From Clostridium_AD sp050717515 (GTDB taxonomy: Bacteria; Bacillota; Clostridia; Clostridiales; Clostridiaceae), in the NCBI RefSeq assembly GCF_050717515.1, contig NZ_JBOITL010000025.1:62001-126000 (forward strand): a stretch of 64,000 bases of DNA, read 5' to 3'. This document shows, one piece after another, positions 17,255-25,658 of the stretch. Each line of letters starts with the position of its first letter. Position 1 is the stretch's first letter. A program made the position numbers and the translations under genes. The notes beneath the pieces were generated by a model that searched no databases, was not told where the DNA came from, and saw only the letters and a list, made by a program, of their open reading frames with translations.

Positions 17255-18442
17255 ATGAAAATAGATAAAAAATTATTAAAATACTGCTTATATGCTACGG
17301 GCACCGTGCTTCTAATTTACATAGGTATAACGATTTTAAATAATATAGGTGGTATATTATCACTAGTATCAAGTACATTAGGGAAAATTATTGGACTTGT
17401 GAAGCCGCTTCTTATGGCATTAATAATTGTATATATATTGAAACCTGGGGTGCAAATTATTGAAAAGTTTTTAGAAAAGAAAAGAATATTTAGAAAAGCA
17501 GCTACTAGAAGAGCAGTTGGAATTTTAGCAGTGTACACATTAGTAATTGCTGTTTTCCTAGCTATTGTTAGTGGAATATATATTATGGTTGGCGGGAAAA
17601 TTTCCAATAATATAACCATAGCTAATATGACTGAATACCTAACTAATTATTTAAAGAATTCCACATTGTCAGTTAGTGCTATTAGTGAAAAATTAGAAAG
17701 GACAAACATTTCAATACTAGGAGATTTGAATGGTAAGATTGCTAAAATTGTAAGCTATGTGCAATCATATCTTACTACAAGTATTGGAACAATGACAGAT
17801 TCTGCCGTATCTATAGGAGGGAATATAGCTTCGTTTTTTATAGCTATAGTGTTAAGCATTTATTTAATACAGGACTCTAAGTATTTTGTGAACTTATGGA
17901 ATAAAATTTTTAACCTTATATTTGGGAAAAGTAAATCAGGAAATAAAATAAAAGAAATATTATCTATTATAGATGATACATTTTATAAATATATAAGAGG
18001 TCAATTATTAGAAGCTTGCATTGTAGGAGTTTTATCAGGTACAGTACTGTATTTTATTGGAATAGATTATGCTTTTGTAATAGGAATTATTGCAGGTATT
18101 TGTAATATGATACCATATATCGGGCCTATTGTTGGAACTATTCTTGCAATAATTATGGCACTACTAAGTGGACAACCTATTACAGCAGTATGGGCAACTA
18201 TTGGAATGGTTGTAGTTCAACAAGTAGATAATAACTTGCTGGCACCTAAAATTGTTGGAAATAGTGTGGGATTACATCCTGTATTCACTATGCTTGCTAT
18301 TATTATAGGTGGAAGTGTAGGTGGACTTGTAGGGATGCTTATAGCTGTACCTGTTGCGGCTTCTTTGAAGGTATTAATTAGTAAATGGTATGCTTCTCAT
18401 ATGGAACAATTAACTACAGATGAAAATAATGGTGAGGAATAA
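17255..18442 (+). CDS. AI-2E family transporter (PerM/YtvI type)
   Basis: 395 residues with seven to eight membrane segments: a paired helix at the N-terminus, a large amphipathic extracellular-facing region (about 130-190), and the conserved C-terminal half with GIIAGICNMIPYIGPIVGTI and DNNLLAPKIVGNSVGLHP, both diagnostic. GGGGAGGG precedes the ATG. Relatives export autoinducer-2, or act as Na+/H+ exchangers or other permeases; the transported substance cannot be decided here. It ends at a terminator shared with the convergent NlpC/P60 gene. Confidence 0.9.
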   Translation: MKIDKKLLKYCLYATGTVLLIYIGITILNNIGGILSLVSSTLGKIIGLVKPLLMALIIVYILKPGVQIIEKFLEKKRIFRKAATRRAVGILAVYTLVIAVFLAIVSGIYIMVGGKISNNITIANMTEYLTNYLKNSTLSVSAISEKLERTNISILGDLNGKIAKIVSYVQSYLTTSIGTMTDSAVSIGGNIASFFIAIVLSIYLIQDSKYFVNLWNKIFNLIFGKSKSGNKIKEILSIIDDTFYKYIRGQLLEACIVGVLSGTVLYFIGIDYAFVIGIIAGICNMIPYIGPIVGTILAIIMALLSGQPITAVWATIGMVVVQQVDNNLLAPKIVGNSVGLHPVFTMLAIIIGGSVGGLVGMLIAVPVAASLKVLISKWYASHMEQLTTDENNGEE

Positions 18443-18457
18443 TTTCCGCATGATGGG

Positions 18458-18494
18458 AAAGGGCATCTGCATAGTTAATATGCAGATGCCCTTT
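18458..18494. terminator. Bidirectional terminator
   Basis: AAAGGGCATCTGCAT and ATGCAGATGCCCTTT form a perfect 15-bp stem between convergent genes. Confidence 0.9.
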
Positions 18495-18515
18495 AATCTC
18501 TTAGAATTATTTCCA

Positions 18516-19007
18516 TTATACTACTCTTCTTGCTGTGTTATAATTTGGCATATACTTTAGATCTGCAATTTTAACGCTTGACCCTGGTTTGGGCGAATGT
18601 ATAAACTGTCCATCTCCAACATAAATGCCAACATGACTTATTGCGGCTCCAAAAAAAACCAAATCTCCTATACGTAAGTTAGATTTACTAACTGCTGTAC
18701 CTTTTGCTGTTTGACTTTTGGCGGTGCGTGGTAATGTTATGTCAAAATGATTATAAACATGCATAGTAAAACCAGAGCAATCAAATCCAGCTGTGGTAGT
18801 TCCACCCCTTTTATAGGGTATACCAGTGAGTTTTTTTGCATAGGCTACAATAGTAGCACCTGTAAGCTTAGTTTCTTTTGCAGCTAATTCAATACTGTTT
18901 GTTCCAAATACAATTTCTGTAGCTTGTACATTTGTAGAGCATATACTTATTGAACCTGCAAAAACTAAAGCAAGAGCAAAAGATGCCACACGTTTAAACT
19001 TTTTCAT
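18516..19007 (-). CDS. Secreted NlpC/P60 cysteine peptidase (single-domain)
   Basis: 163 residues from ATG 19007, preceded by GGGGGG seven bases upstream. A signal peptide (1-30, cleavage near VQA) leads to one NlpC/P60 domain with the nucleophile in GFDCSGF, the first His in SHVGIYVGDG and the second in FIHSPKPG. These enzymes cut gamma-D-Glu-diaminopimelate or related bonds in wall peptides outside the cell. No SH3 or LysM wall-binding module is present, so it is a minimal catalytic form. It diverges from galK. Confidence 0.93.
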   Translation of the reverse strand: MKKFKRVASFALALVFAGSISICSTNVQATEIVFGTNSIELAAKETKLTGATIVAYAKKLTGIPYKRGGTTTAGFDCSGFTMHVYNHFDITLPRTAKSQTAKGTAVSKSNLRIGDLVFFGAAISHVGIYVGDGQFIHSPKPGSSVKIADLKYMPNYNTARRVV

Positions 19008-19230
19008 CAATATTCCCCCCATGTTTATAACTTGTAACCCTTTTGTAACCGTTTCCTAATTGTAGTATTCTACATAAATATGGGATTTCCTTCTATAAAA
19101 CAAATATTAATGTAATTATATTAAGTTATATTGAAAATCCGAGAGGTTACTGCTGCTATTTGCTTAGTAAGGGTTATATTAAAGATGATGCTCAAAGGTA
19201 ATGAATATACTATTAAAAGGAGAGTAAAAT

Positions 19231-20391
19231 ATGATTAATAAGTTAAAAGACATGTTTAAAAGGGTTTACTGCCATGAGGCAGAAAAAGTTTTTTTTGCTC
19301 CAGGAAGGGTGAATTTAATAGGAGAGCATACAGATTATAACGGAGGTAATGTTTTTCCTTGTGCATTAACTTTTGGTACCTATGCACTAATTACAAAGAG
19401 AAATGATAAGAAAATAAGATTTTATTCAAGGAATTTTGAAGTTTTGGGGATAATTGACGTGAATATAGATGAGATAGAATATAACAAAAAAGATGATTGG
19501 GCAAATTATCCTAAGGGAGTAATTTGGGCTTTTGAGAATAATGGTATGAAAATAGATAGTGGATTTGATATATTATTTTATGGAAATATTCCAAATGGCG
19601 CAGGATTATCTTCTTCTGCATCTATAGAAGTGCTTACAGGTATTGTTTTAAAGGATTTATATAATTTTGATATTGATATGGTTGATATCGCAAAATGTAG
19701 TAAAGAAGCGGAAAATAAATTTATAGGTGTAAATTGTGGCATTATGGATCAGTTTGCTATAGCAATGGGCAAAAAAGATTGCGCAATACTTTTAGATACA
19801 AACACATTAAAATATAAATATGCGAGTATCAAGCTTAATGGAGCAACTATAGTAGTAGCAAACACCAATAAAAGAAGAGGACTTGCTGATTCTAAATATA
19901 ATGAAAGAAGAACAGAATGCGAAACAGCTCTTAAAGATTTGCAAACTGTTCTCCAGATAAATTCTCTTTGTGAATTAAATGAAGAAGAATTTGAAAAAAA
20001 TAGACATCTTATAAAAGATGAAGTTTGCGTGCGGCGTGCAAAGCATGCTATTTATGAAAATCAAAGAACTTTAAAGGCTGCAGCAGCCCTTGAGAATAGT
20101 GATATAGAGTTATTTGGAAAGTTAATAAATAAATCTCATATATCGCTAAGAGATGATTATGAAGTTACAGGCATAGAGTTAGATACGTTAGTTGAAATAG
20201 CTTGGAAAACCCCAGGAGTCATAGGATCAAGAATGACTGGTGCAGGCTTTGGAGGATGCACAGTAAGTATAGTTAAAGCTGAATGTGTAGATGATTTTAT
20301 TAAAAAAGCTTCGGCGGAATATAAAATAAAGATAGGATATGAGGCAGTGTTTTATGTAGCTCAAATAGGTGATGGTGCAAGAAAAATATAA
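19231..20391 (+). CDS. galK: Galactokinase
   Basis: 386 residues, standard length. The GHMP-kinase signature is complete: FAPGRVNLIGEHTDYNGG at the N-terminus (sugar binding), the ATP loop GAGLSSSAS, CGIMDQFAIAMG, and C-terminal GSRMTGAGFGGC. It phosphorylates galactose at C1 as the first Leloir step. AAAGGAGAG lies upstream of the ATG. galT follows after 67 bases, so the two form an operon; no galE or transporter is nearby. Confidence 0.97.
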   Translation: MINKLKDMFKRVYCHEAEKVFFAPGRVNLIGEHTDYNGGNVFPCALTFGTYALITKRNDKKIRFYSRNFEVLGIIDVNIDEIEYNKKDDWANYPKGVIWAFENNGMKIDSGFDILFYGNIPNGAGLSSSASIEVLTGIVLKDLYNFDIDMVDIAKCSKEAENKFIGVNCGIMDQFAIAMGKKDCAILLDTNTLKYKYASIKLNGATIVVANTNKRRGLADSKYNERRTECETALKDLQTVLQINSLCELNEEEFEKNRHLIKDEVCVRRAKHAIYENQRTLKAAAALENSDIELFGKLINKSHISLRDDYEVTGIELDTLVEIAWKTPGVIGSRMTGAGFGGCTVSIVKAECVDDFIKKASAEYKIKIGYEAVFYVAQIGDGARKI

Positions 20392-20458
20392 TAGGTTCTG
20401 TTTGAAATTTTCATAAAAACAATATAAGTGGGTTTGAGGACAAATAAGGGGTGGTAAC

Positions 20459-21970
20459 ATGATGGTGAATATTTCCATAGAGGTTCAAAAGCTACTTTAT
20501 TATGCACTAAGAAAGCAATTAATAATACCTGCGGATATAATATATACAAGAAATAGGCTTTTAGAAGCTTTATCACTGCATGAAATTGAAAATGAAGCCC
20601 TTGGGGATAAGGACTATGGAATACAACAAGTTTTAGATAATATAACGGATTGGGCCTATGAAAATGAAAAAATAGAAGACAATGGTATAGTTACTAGAGA
20701 TTTATTTGATACAAAAATAATGGCTTGTTTAATAGGAAGACCATCGGAAATAATAAGAGAATTTAAAAAACACTATAATGAAAGTCCAAGGAGTGCAACA
20801 GATTATTTTTATAAATTGTCAATTAGTTCAAATTATATAAGATGGGAAAGAGTACAAAAGGATTTAAAGTGGAAATGTGCAACAACCTTTGGGGATATAG
20901 ATATTACTATTAATTTATCCAAACCAGAAAAGGATCCTAAAGCCATTTCTAGGGCGAAGAACTTAAAGGCAAGTGGCTATCCAACCTGCTTACTTTGTAA
21001 AGAAAATGAGGGTTATTCAGGTAGGGTAAATCATCCAGCAAGAAGTAATCACAGGATTATACCAATTGAATTAAATAGTGAAAAATGGTTTTTGCAATAT
21101 TCTCCTTACGTTTACTATAATGAACATTGTATAGTACTTAAGGGTGAACATGAGCCTATGAAAATATGTAAAAATACCTTTAGGAGGCTACTAGATTTTG
21201 TACGCCAATACCCACATTATATCTTAGGATCTAATGCAGACCTTCCAATAGTTGGAGGCTCTATATTAAGTCATGACCATTTCCAAGGTGGAAACTATGA
21301 ATTTGCTATGGCAAAGGCACCTGTGGAGGAAGAATTTGTTGTGGCCGGGTTTATGGGAGCTACTATTGGTAGAGTTAAGTGGCCTATGAGTGTTGTTAGA
21401 GTAGTGGGTAATGATAGAGAAACCTTGGTTAATTTAGCCTATTATATTTTAAATAGTTGGAGGAATTATTCAGATGAAAATGCTGATATAAGGGCATTTA
21501 CTGAGGGGATGCCCCATAATACAATAACACCGATAGCTAGAAGACGAGGTGATGATTATGAGATGGATTTAGTTCTAAGAAATAATAGAACCTCAGAAGA
21601 GCATCCAGATGGAATATTTCATCCTCATGAAGAATTACACCATATAAAGAAAGAAAATATTGGTCTTATTGAGGTTATGGGACTTGCAGTATTACCTGCA
21701 AGACTAGAAACAGAGATAAAAGGACTTAGTTATTATTTAGTAAATAAGAATAAAATTAATGATTTGGACAATTGCACAGAGCTTGTGAAACATAAAAAAT
21801 GGGCATTACAATTAGTTCGAAAATATTCAAATATAAATGAAACAAATGTAGGTGAAATATTAAAAAAAGAAATAGGTATAATATTTTTAGAAGTCCTAGA
21901 ACATTCCGGAGTATTTAAAAGGGATGAAAGTGGAATAGGAGCTTTTAGTAGATTTATAAATAGTCTATAG
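20459..21970 (+). CDS. galT: Galactose-1-phosphate uridylyltransferase, class 2
   Basis: 503 residues, matching the long Firmicute-type (class 2) GalT rather than the 350-residue enterobacterial form. NHPARSNHRIIP, LKGEHEPM, GGSILSHDHFQGG and PHNTITPIARRR are conserved. It exchanges UMP between UDP-glucose and galactose-1-phosphate. Two consecutive ATG codons follow AGGGGTGG; either may be used. The remains of a LacI-type regulator begin 25 bases after the stop, so the locus once probably included its repressor. Confidence 0.96.
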   Translation: MMVNISIEVQKLLYYALRKQLIIPADIIYTRNRLLEALSLHEIENEALGDKDYGIQQVLDNITDWAYENEKIEDNGIVTRDLFDTKIMACLIGRPSEIIREFKKHYNESPRSATDYFYKLSISSNYIRWERVQKDLKWKCATTFGDIDITINLSKPEKDPKAISRAKNLKASGYPTCLLCKENEGYSGRVNHPARSNHRIIPIELNSEKWFLQYSPYVYYNEHCIVLKGEHEPMKICKNTFRRLLDFVRQYPHYILGSNADLPIVGGSILSHDHFQGGNYEFAMAKAPVEEEFVVAGFMGATIGRVKWPMSVVRVVGNDRETLVNLAYYILNSWRNYSDENADIRAFTEGMPHNTITPIARRRGDDYEMDLVLRNNRTSEEHPDGIFHPHEELHHIKKENIGLIEVMGLAVLPARLETEIKGLSYYLVNKNKINDLDNCTELVKHKKWALQLVRKYSNINETNVGEILKKEIGIIFLEVLEHSGVFKRDESGIGAFSRFINSL

Positions 21971-21994
21971 AAAAAATAAGTGAGTGTGAAAATT

Positions 21995-22166
21995 ATGACA
22001 ACAATAAAAGACTACTGTTAAAATACACATGGAGTTTATGGGCGAAACAGCAGTAGACTTAATGATTGAAAAGTTAAAAGATGGAAGATAAATAGCTAAA
22101 AAAGTAGTTATACCAACAAAGCTTATAGTGAGGGACAGTTGCTGTGCAGTAAATAAAAACCTATAA
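21995..22166 (+). pseudogene. LacI/GalR-family regulator remnant with internal deletion
   Basis: ATG 21995 encodes MTTIKD, the conserved first residues of LacI-family DNA-binding domains, then breaks into YC and a stop. In another frame from 22038 the sequence reads MGETAVDLMIEKLKDGR, a stop at 22089, then IAKKVVIPTKLIVRDSC, the typical C-terminal end of these repressors. About 300 central codons are missing and a nonsense codon interrupts the tail, so it cannot make a repressor. Its place after galK-galT suggests it was the galactose regulator. Confidence 0.85.
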
Positions 22167-22172
22167 AGTATA

Positions 22173-22214
22173 AATATCTATTATAATACAGAAATTTATA
22201 CTATAATAGATATT
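22173..22214. promoter_or_regulatory. 13-bp inverted repeat upstream of the GlpA-like gene
   Basis: AATATCTATTATA (22173-22185) and TATAATAGATATT (22202-22214) are perfect complements with a 16-base spacer. No T run follows; an operator or a weak terminator of the gal unit are both possible. Confidence 0.5.
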
Positions 22215-22270
22215 AACAAAGATTAATTATTAATTTTCATTACTAATAATAGGTTAAGAGGGAGATATTT

Positions 22271-23713
22271 ATGTATGATATAGTTATTATAGGAGCAGGA
22301 GTAGTAGGATCCGCTATAGCAAGGAATCTTTCAAGATATAATTTGAAAATTGGCATTTTAGAAAAAGAAGATGATGTTTCAACTGGAGCGTCAAAAGCCA
22401 ATAGTGGAATAGTTCATGGTGGATACGCAGCTAAGTATGGTACATTAAAAGGACAATTGTGTGGAAAAGGTAACAAAATGTACAGAAAGCTCCAGGAAGA
22501 ACTAAACTTTGGATACAGGAAAACAGGAGCTTTGGTCATTGGATTTAATGAAGAGGACGAGAAGAAAATTGTGGAGCTTTATGAAAATGGTCTAAAAATG
22601 GGATGTGATGATTTAGAGATAATAAGAGGAGAGAAACTAAAAGAAATAGAGCCAAATTTAAATAGTGATGTAACGGTAGCACTATATGCTAAAAGTGTAG
22701 GGGTTACTTCACCTTATGAATTTACTATTGCATTAGTAGAAAATGCTATTACGAATGGTGTAGAGCTTAAGCTTTTAAGTGAAGTATTATCTATAGAAAA
22801 TCTAGAAGAAAAATTTATTGTACATATAAATAAAGAGGACATTGAAGCAAGATACGTTATAAATGCTGCTGGGCAATATAGCGATAAAATAGCTAATATG
22901 TTAGGTATGGATGATTTTAAAATAATGCCTAAAAAAGGTCAATATATCTTGATGGGAAAAGATCAAGGTCACTTGGTCAATACTGTTATTTTTCAAGTGC
23001 CCACAGATAAAGGCAAAGGAATATTAGTAACTACCACTTATCATGGCAATTTTATGATAGGACCTAACTCAGAAGAAATAAGTGATAAAGATGATGTAGC
23101 AACTACAACTAAGACTTTAAAAGATGTTATAGACACAGCTAGAAGGTCTATACCTGATTTTGATGTAAGAAAGACATTAACTACTTTTTCGGGTATAAGA
23201 GCTAGTAGCAATACAGGGGATTTTATTATTGAAGAAAGCCCCGTTAAAAGATTCATAAATGTTGCTGGTATAGATTCACCAGGACTTACATCATCACCAG
23301 CAATAGCTGAGATGGTAGCAGATATACTTGTGAAATCAGGAGTAGTGCTCCAGGAGAAAGATAATTTTATTTCACATAGAAGTGGAATAATAGTTAAAAA
23401 AGATAATAATTTTCATGGAAAAATTGATGATGAAGATCCAGAAAAGAATATAATATGCAGATGTGAGGTAGTTACAGAAGCAGAAATTGTGGATGCTATT
23501 CATAGAAATATACCTATTAATTCTACAGATGCTATTAAAAGAAGGACAAGAGCAGGAATGGGAACTTGCCAAGCTAATTTTTGTAAATCTAGAGTCAAGG
23601 CTATAATAGCTAGAGAACTTAATATGGATGTGGACAAAGTAACAGTAAGAGGAAATAGTTCATCTAAAGCACCTGTTAGAGCGCAAGTAAATTTGATTAG
23701 GAAATTGAAATAA
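22271..23713 (+). CDS. GlpA-like FAD-dependent oxidoreductase with BFD-type [2Fe-2S] domain
   Basis: 480 residues from ATG 22271 with AGGGAG upstream. The N-terminal Rossmann fold IGAGVVGSAIARNL binds FAD (DAO family, about 1-360); the C-terminal region has the BFD-like cysteine set CRCEVVTEAEIVDAI and GMGTCQANFC (about 395-445). This layout is seen in anaerobic glycerol-3-phosphate or 2-hydroxyglutarate-type dehydrogenases. In many clostridia it is followed by a second flavoprotein and a DUF1667 protein; here rnpB follows instead, so its electron partner is elsewhere or absent. The substrate is likely glycerol-3-phosphate but unproven. Confidence 0.82.
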   Translation: MYDIVIIGAGVVGSAIARNLSRYNLKIGILEKEDDVSTGASKANSGIVHGGYAAKYGTLKGQLCGKGNKMYRKLQEELNFGYRKTGALVIGFNEEDEKKIVELYENGLKMGCDDLEIIRGEKLKEIEPNLNSDVTVALYAKSVGVTSPYEFTIALVENAITNGVELKLLSEVLSIENLEEKFIVHINKEDIEARYVINAAGQYSDKIANMLGMDDFKIMPKKGQYILMGKDQGHLVNTVIFQVPTDKGKGILVTTTYHGNFMIGPNSEEISDKDDVATTTKTLKDVIDTARRSIPDFDVRKTLTTFSGIRASSNTGDFIIEESPVKRFINVAGIDSPGLTSSPAIAEMVADILVKSGVVLQEKDNFISHRSGIIVKKDNNFHGKIDDEDPEKNIICRCEVVTEAEIVDAIHRNIPINSTDAIKRRTRAGMGTCQANFCKSRVKAIIARELNMDVDKVTVRGNSSSKAPVRAQVNLIRKLK

Positions 23714-23848
23714 AAAAAATAATGGTAGGTTAAGTTTGGATTATATTTAGTTAAATAGTAATATAATACAGGCCAATGAAAGACAATATTATTTTATGCT
23801 AGAGGAATAAGTTCGACATTTTAGCAAAACTGTGATATTATTATTAAT

Positions 23849-24223
23849 GCGAGTAAGCCAGACAATCGCTGCTGTAGAAATACAGGAGAGGAAAGTCCGA
23901 GCTCCATAGGGCAAGGGTGCTGGCTAATTACCAGTGGAGGCGACTCTAAGGAAAGTGCAACAGAGATATACCGCTAAAGGTATTCTTAAAGGTCAGTTTT
24001 TCTGAACTTTTGAATATACTAGTAAGGATGGAAAGGCGAGGTAAGAGCTCACCAGCGCAATGGCGACTTTGCGGCTATGTAAACCCCATCTGGAGCAAGA
24101 TCGAATAGGAAAGCATTTTGGGACTGCCCGTCCCGCTTTCGGGTGTATCGCTTGAGCCTATTGGAAACAATAGGCCTAGATAGATGATTGTCTAATACAG
24201 AACTCGGCTTATAGACTTACTCG
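23849..24223 (+). ncRNA. rnpB: RNase P RNA
   Basis: The 5' CGAGTAAGCC pairs with 3' CTTACTCG at the ends of the RNA (helix P1). Universally conserved blocks are in order: GAGGAAAGTCCGAGCTCC (CR-I), GCAACAGAGATA, GGTAAGAGCTCACCAGCG, AAACCCCATCTGGAGCAAG and the CR-V block ACAGAACTCGGCTTA. Length of about 375 nt fits bacterial RNase P RNA. It is the ribozyme for tRNA 5' maturation. Confidence 0.97.
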
Positions 24224-24226
24224 AAC

Positions 24227-24258
24227 AAAAACATTAGCATTTGCTAGTGTTTTTTTTA
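24227..24258 (+). terminator. Terminator of rnpB
   Basis: AACATTAGCA-TTT-GCTAGTGTT stem followed by eight T. Confidence 0.9.
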
Positions 24259-24352
24259 TTTTCTTAATAAATTTGTAAGAATTATGATAAGTATTTTGTA
24301 AAAAGTACCCTGTATAATTAGTTATAGTTAGTTATATTGGGGGGAATGTCAA

Positions 24353-24913
24353 ATGAAAAAACCAAAGTTAATTATAGTTGTGCTAGTGGTAACAAGTTTA
24401 GCAATAATCTTTTCAAAAATTATTAAACAGAATGCACAAGCAGAAGGAATATACTTAAGTCAAAATGTCTATAATTATCTAGAGACTGGGTCAAATCAAA
24501 GAGCTGTCTATAGTCGAGCCATAAAATTAAATCAGGGTAGCACGGCGAATACCTGTGTTTATTTTATGTCAGAAGTGCTAAGGGAAAATAATATTATGCT
24601 ACCTATGGAAACAAGCAATACGCAGCAACTTATACCTTTACTTACAGAGAAGGGATTTGAAAAACAAAGGGATTATAAAAAATTAAGGCCTGGAGATATA
24701 TGTTTCACTACAGATGATAATAAGGGTTTTCCAACTCACACCTATGTATTCATGAAATGGGTAAAGGAAGGGAACTACGATTATGCATATATATGTGACA
24801 ATCAAGCAAAGGATTATAAGGGTAAAGTCTATCATATTCGGAACATAAATGTTGTAACTAAAGCTAATGGTGCTGATAAAGATGCTTTTTCGTTCTTCAT
24901 GAGAAAGGGATGA
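24353..24913 (+). CDS. Exported protein with a papain/CHAP-like catalytic pattern
   Basis: 186 residues. A signal or membrane-anchor segment (4-20) precedes a small domain in which Cys68 (STANTCVYFMSEVL), His129 (GFPTHTYVFMKW) and Asn150 (YICDNQA) are spaced like the Cys-His-Asn triad of CHAP and NlpC-type cysteine peptidases; the LRPGDICF turn before the His is also typical. That suggests a wall-acting amidase or peptidase outside the membrane, but the similarity is by pattern only. GGGGGGAATG precedes the ATG. It lies 50 bases before a two-component system and may be co-transcribed with it. Confidence 0.6.
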   Translation: MKKPKLIIVVLVVTSLAIIFSKIIKQNAQAEGIYLSQNVYNYLETGSNQRAVYSRAIKLNQGSTANTCVYFMSEVLRENNIMLPMETSNTQQLIPLLTEKGFEKQRDYKKLRPGDICFTTDDNKGFPTHTYVFMKWVKEGNYDYAYICDNQAKDYKGKVYHIRNINVVTKANGADKDAFSFFMRKG

Positions 24914-24965
24914 TTGTAAAGTTTTCTAGTTAAGATATATAATAGGGGTATAAGGGGTGATTAGC

Positions 24966-25658
24966 GTGAATAAGTTTAACGTTTTAATTGTAGATGATGA
25001 GTATGAAATAAGGGAAGCCATAGAAATATATTTAAAAAACGAAGGTATAACAGTACTTCATGCTATAGATGGTATAGAAGCCTTAGAGATTTTGAAAGCA
25101 GAAGAAGTTCATCTTATATTAATGGATATAATGATGCCTAGAATGGATGGAATTAAAGCTACTTTTAAAATTAGAGAAAGTAAAAACATTCCAATAATAA
25201 TGCTATCAGCTAAATCAGAAGATAGCGATAAAATACTAGGTCTTAATATAGGTGCAGATGATTATATTACAAAGCCGTTTAATCCAATGGAACTTATAGC
25301 TAGAGTTAAGTCCCAGCTGAGAAGATATACAAGCCTTGGAAATTATAAAGAATGTGAGAATGAGATAAATGTACGAGGACTTATATTAAATAAAGACTCA
25401 AAAATGGTAACAGTGGAAGATAAAGAAATGAGTCTTACAGCTATTGAATATAAGATATTGGAACTTTTAATGGCAAGCAAGGGAAGGGTATTTTCAATTG
25501 AAGAAATATATGAAAGAGTTTGGGAAGAACCTTTTTATAATGGGGAAAATACTGTGTCAGTTCATATAAGGAGAATAAGGGAAAAGATAGAAATAAATCC
25601 AAAGGAACCTAAGTACTTAAAGGTGGTGTGGGGTATTGGATATAAAATCGAAAAATAA
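24966..25658 (+). CDS. OmpR/VanR-family response regulator
   Basis: 230 residues. GTG 24966 is preferred because AGGGGTGA lies about six bases upstream; a GTG three codons earlier overlaps that site. The receiver domain has the acidic pair DDE, the phospho-acceptor Asp in LMDIMMPRMDG (about 54), the switch Ser in LSAKSED and the Lys in ITKPF. The winged-helix output domain ends in the recognition region NTVSVHIRRIREKIE. The histidine kinase overlaps its end by 23 bases. Targets are not known; the nearby ABC cassette is a candidate. Confidence 0.94.
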   Translation: MNKFNVLIVDDEYEIREAIEIYLKNEGITVLHAIDGIEALEILKAEEVHLILMDIMMPRMDGIKATFKIRESKNIPIIMLSAKSEDSDKILGLNIGADDYITKPFNPMELIARVKSQLRRYTSLGNYKECENEINVRGLILNKDSKMVTVEDKEMSLTAIEYKILELLMASKGRVFSIEEIYERVWEEPFYNGENTVSVHIRRIREKIEINPKEPKYLKVVWGIGYKIEK

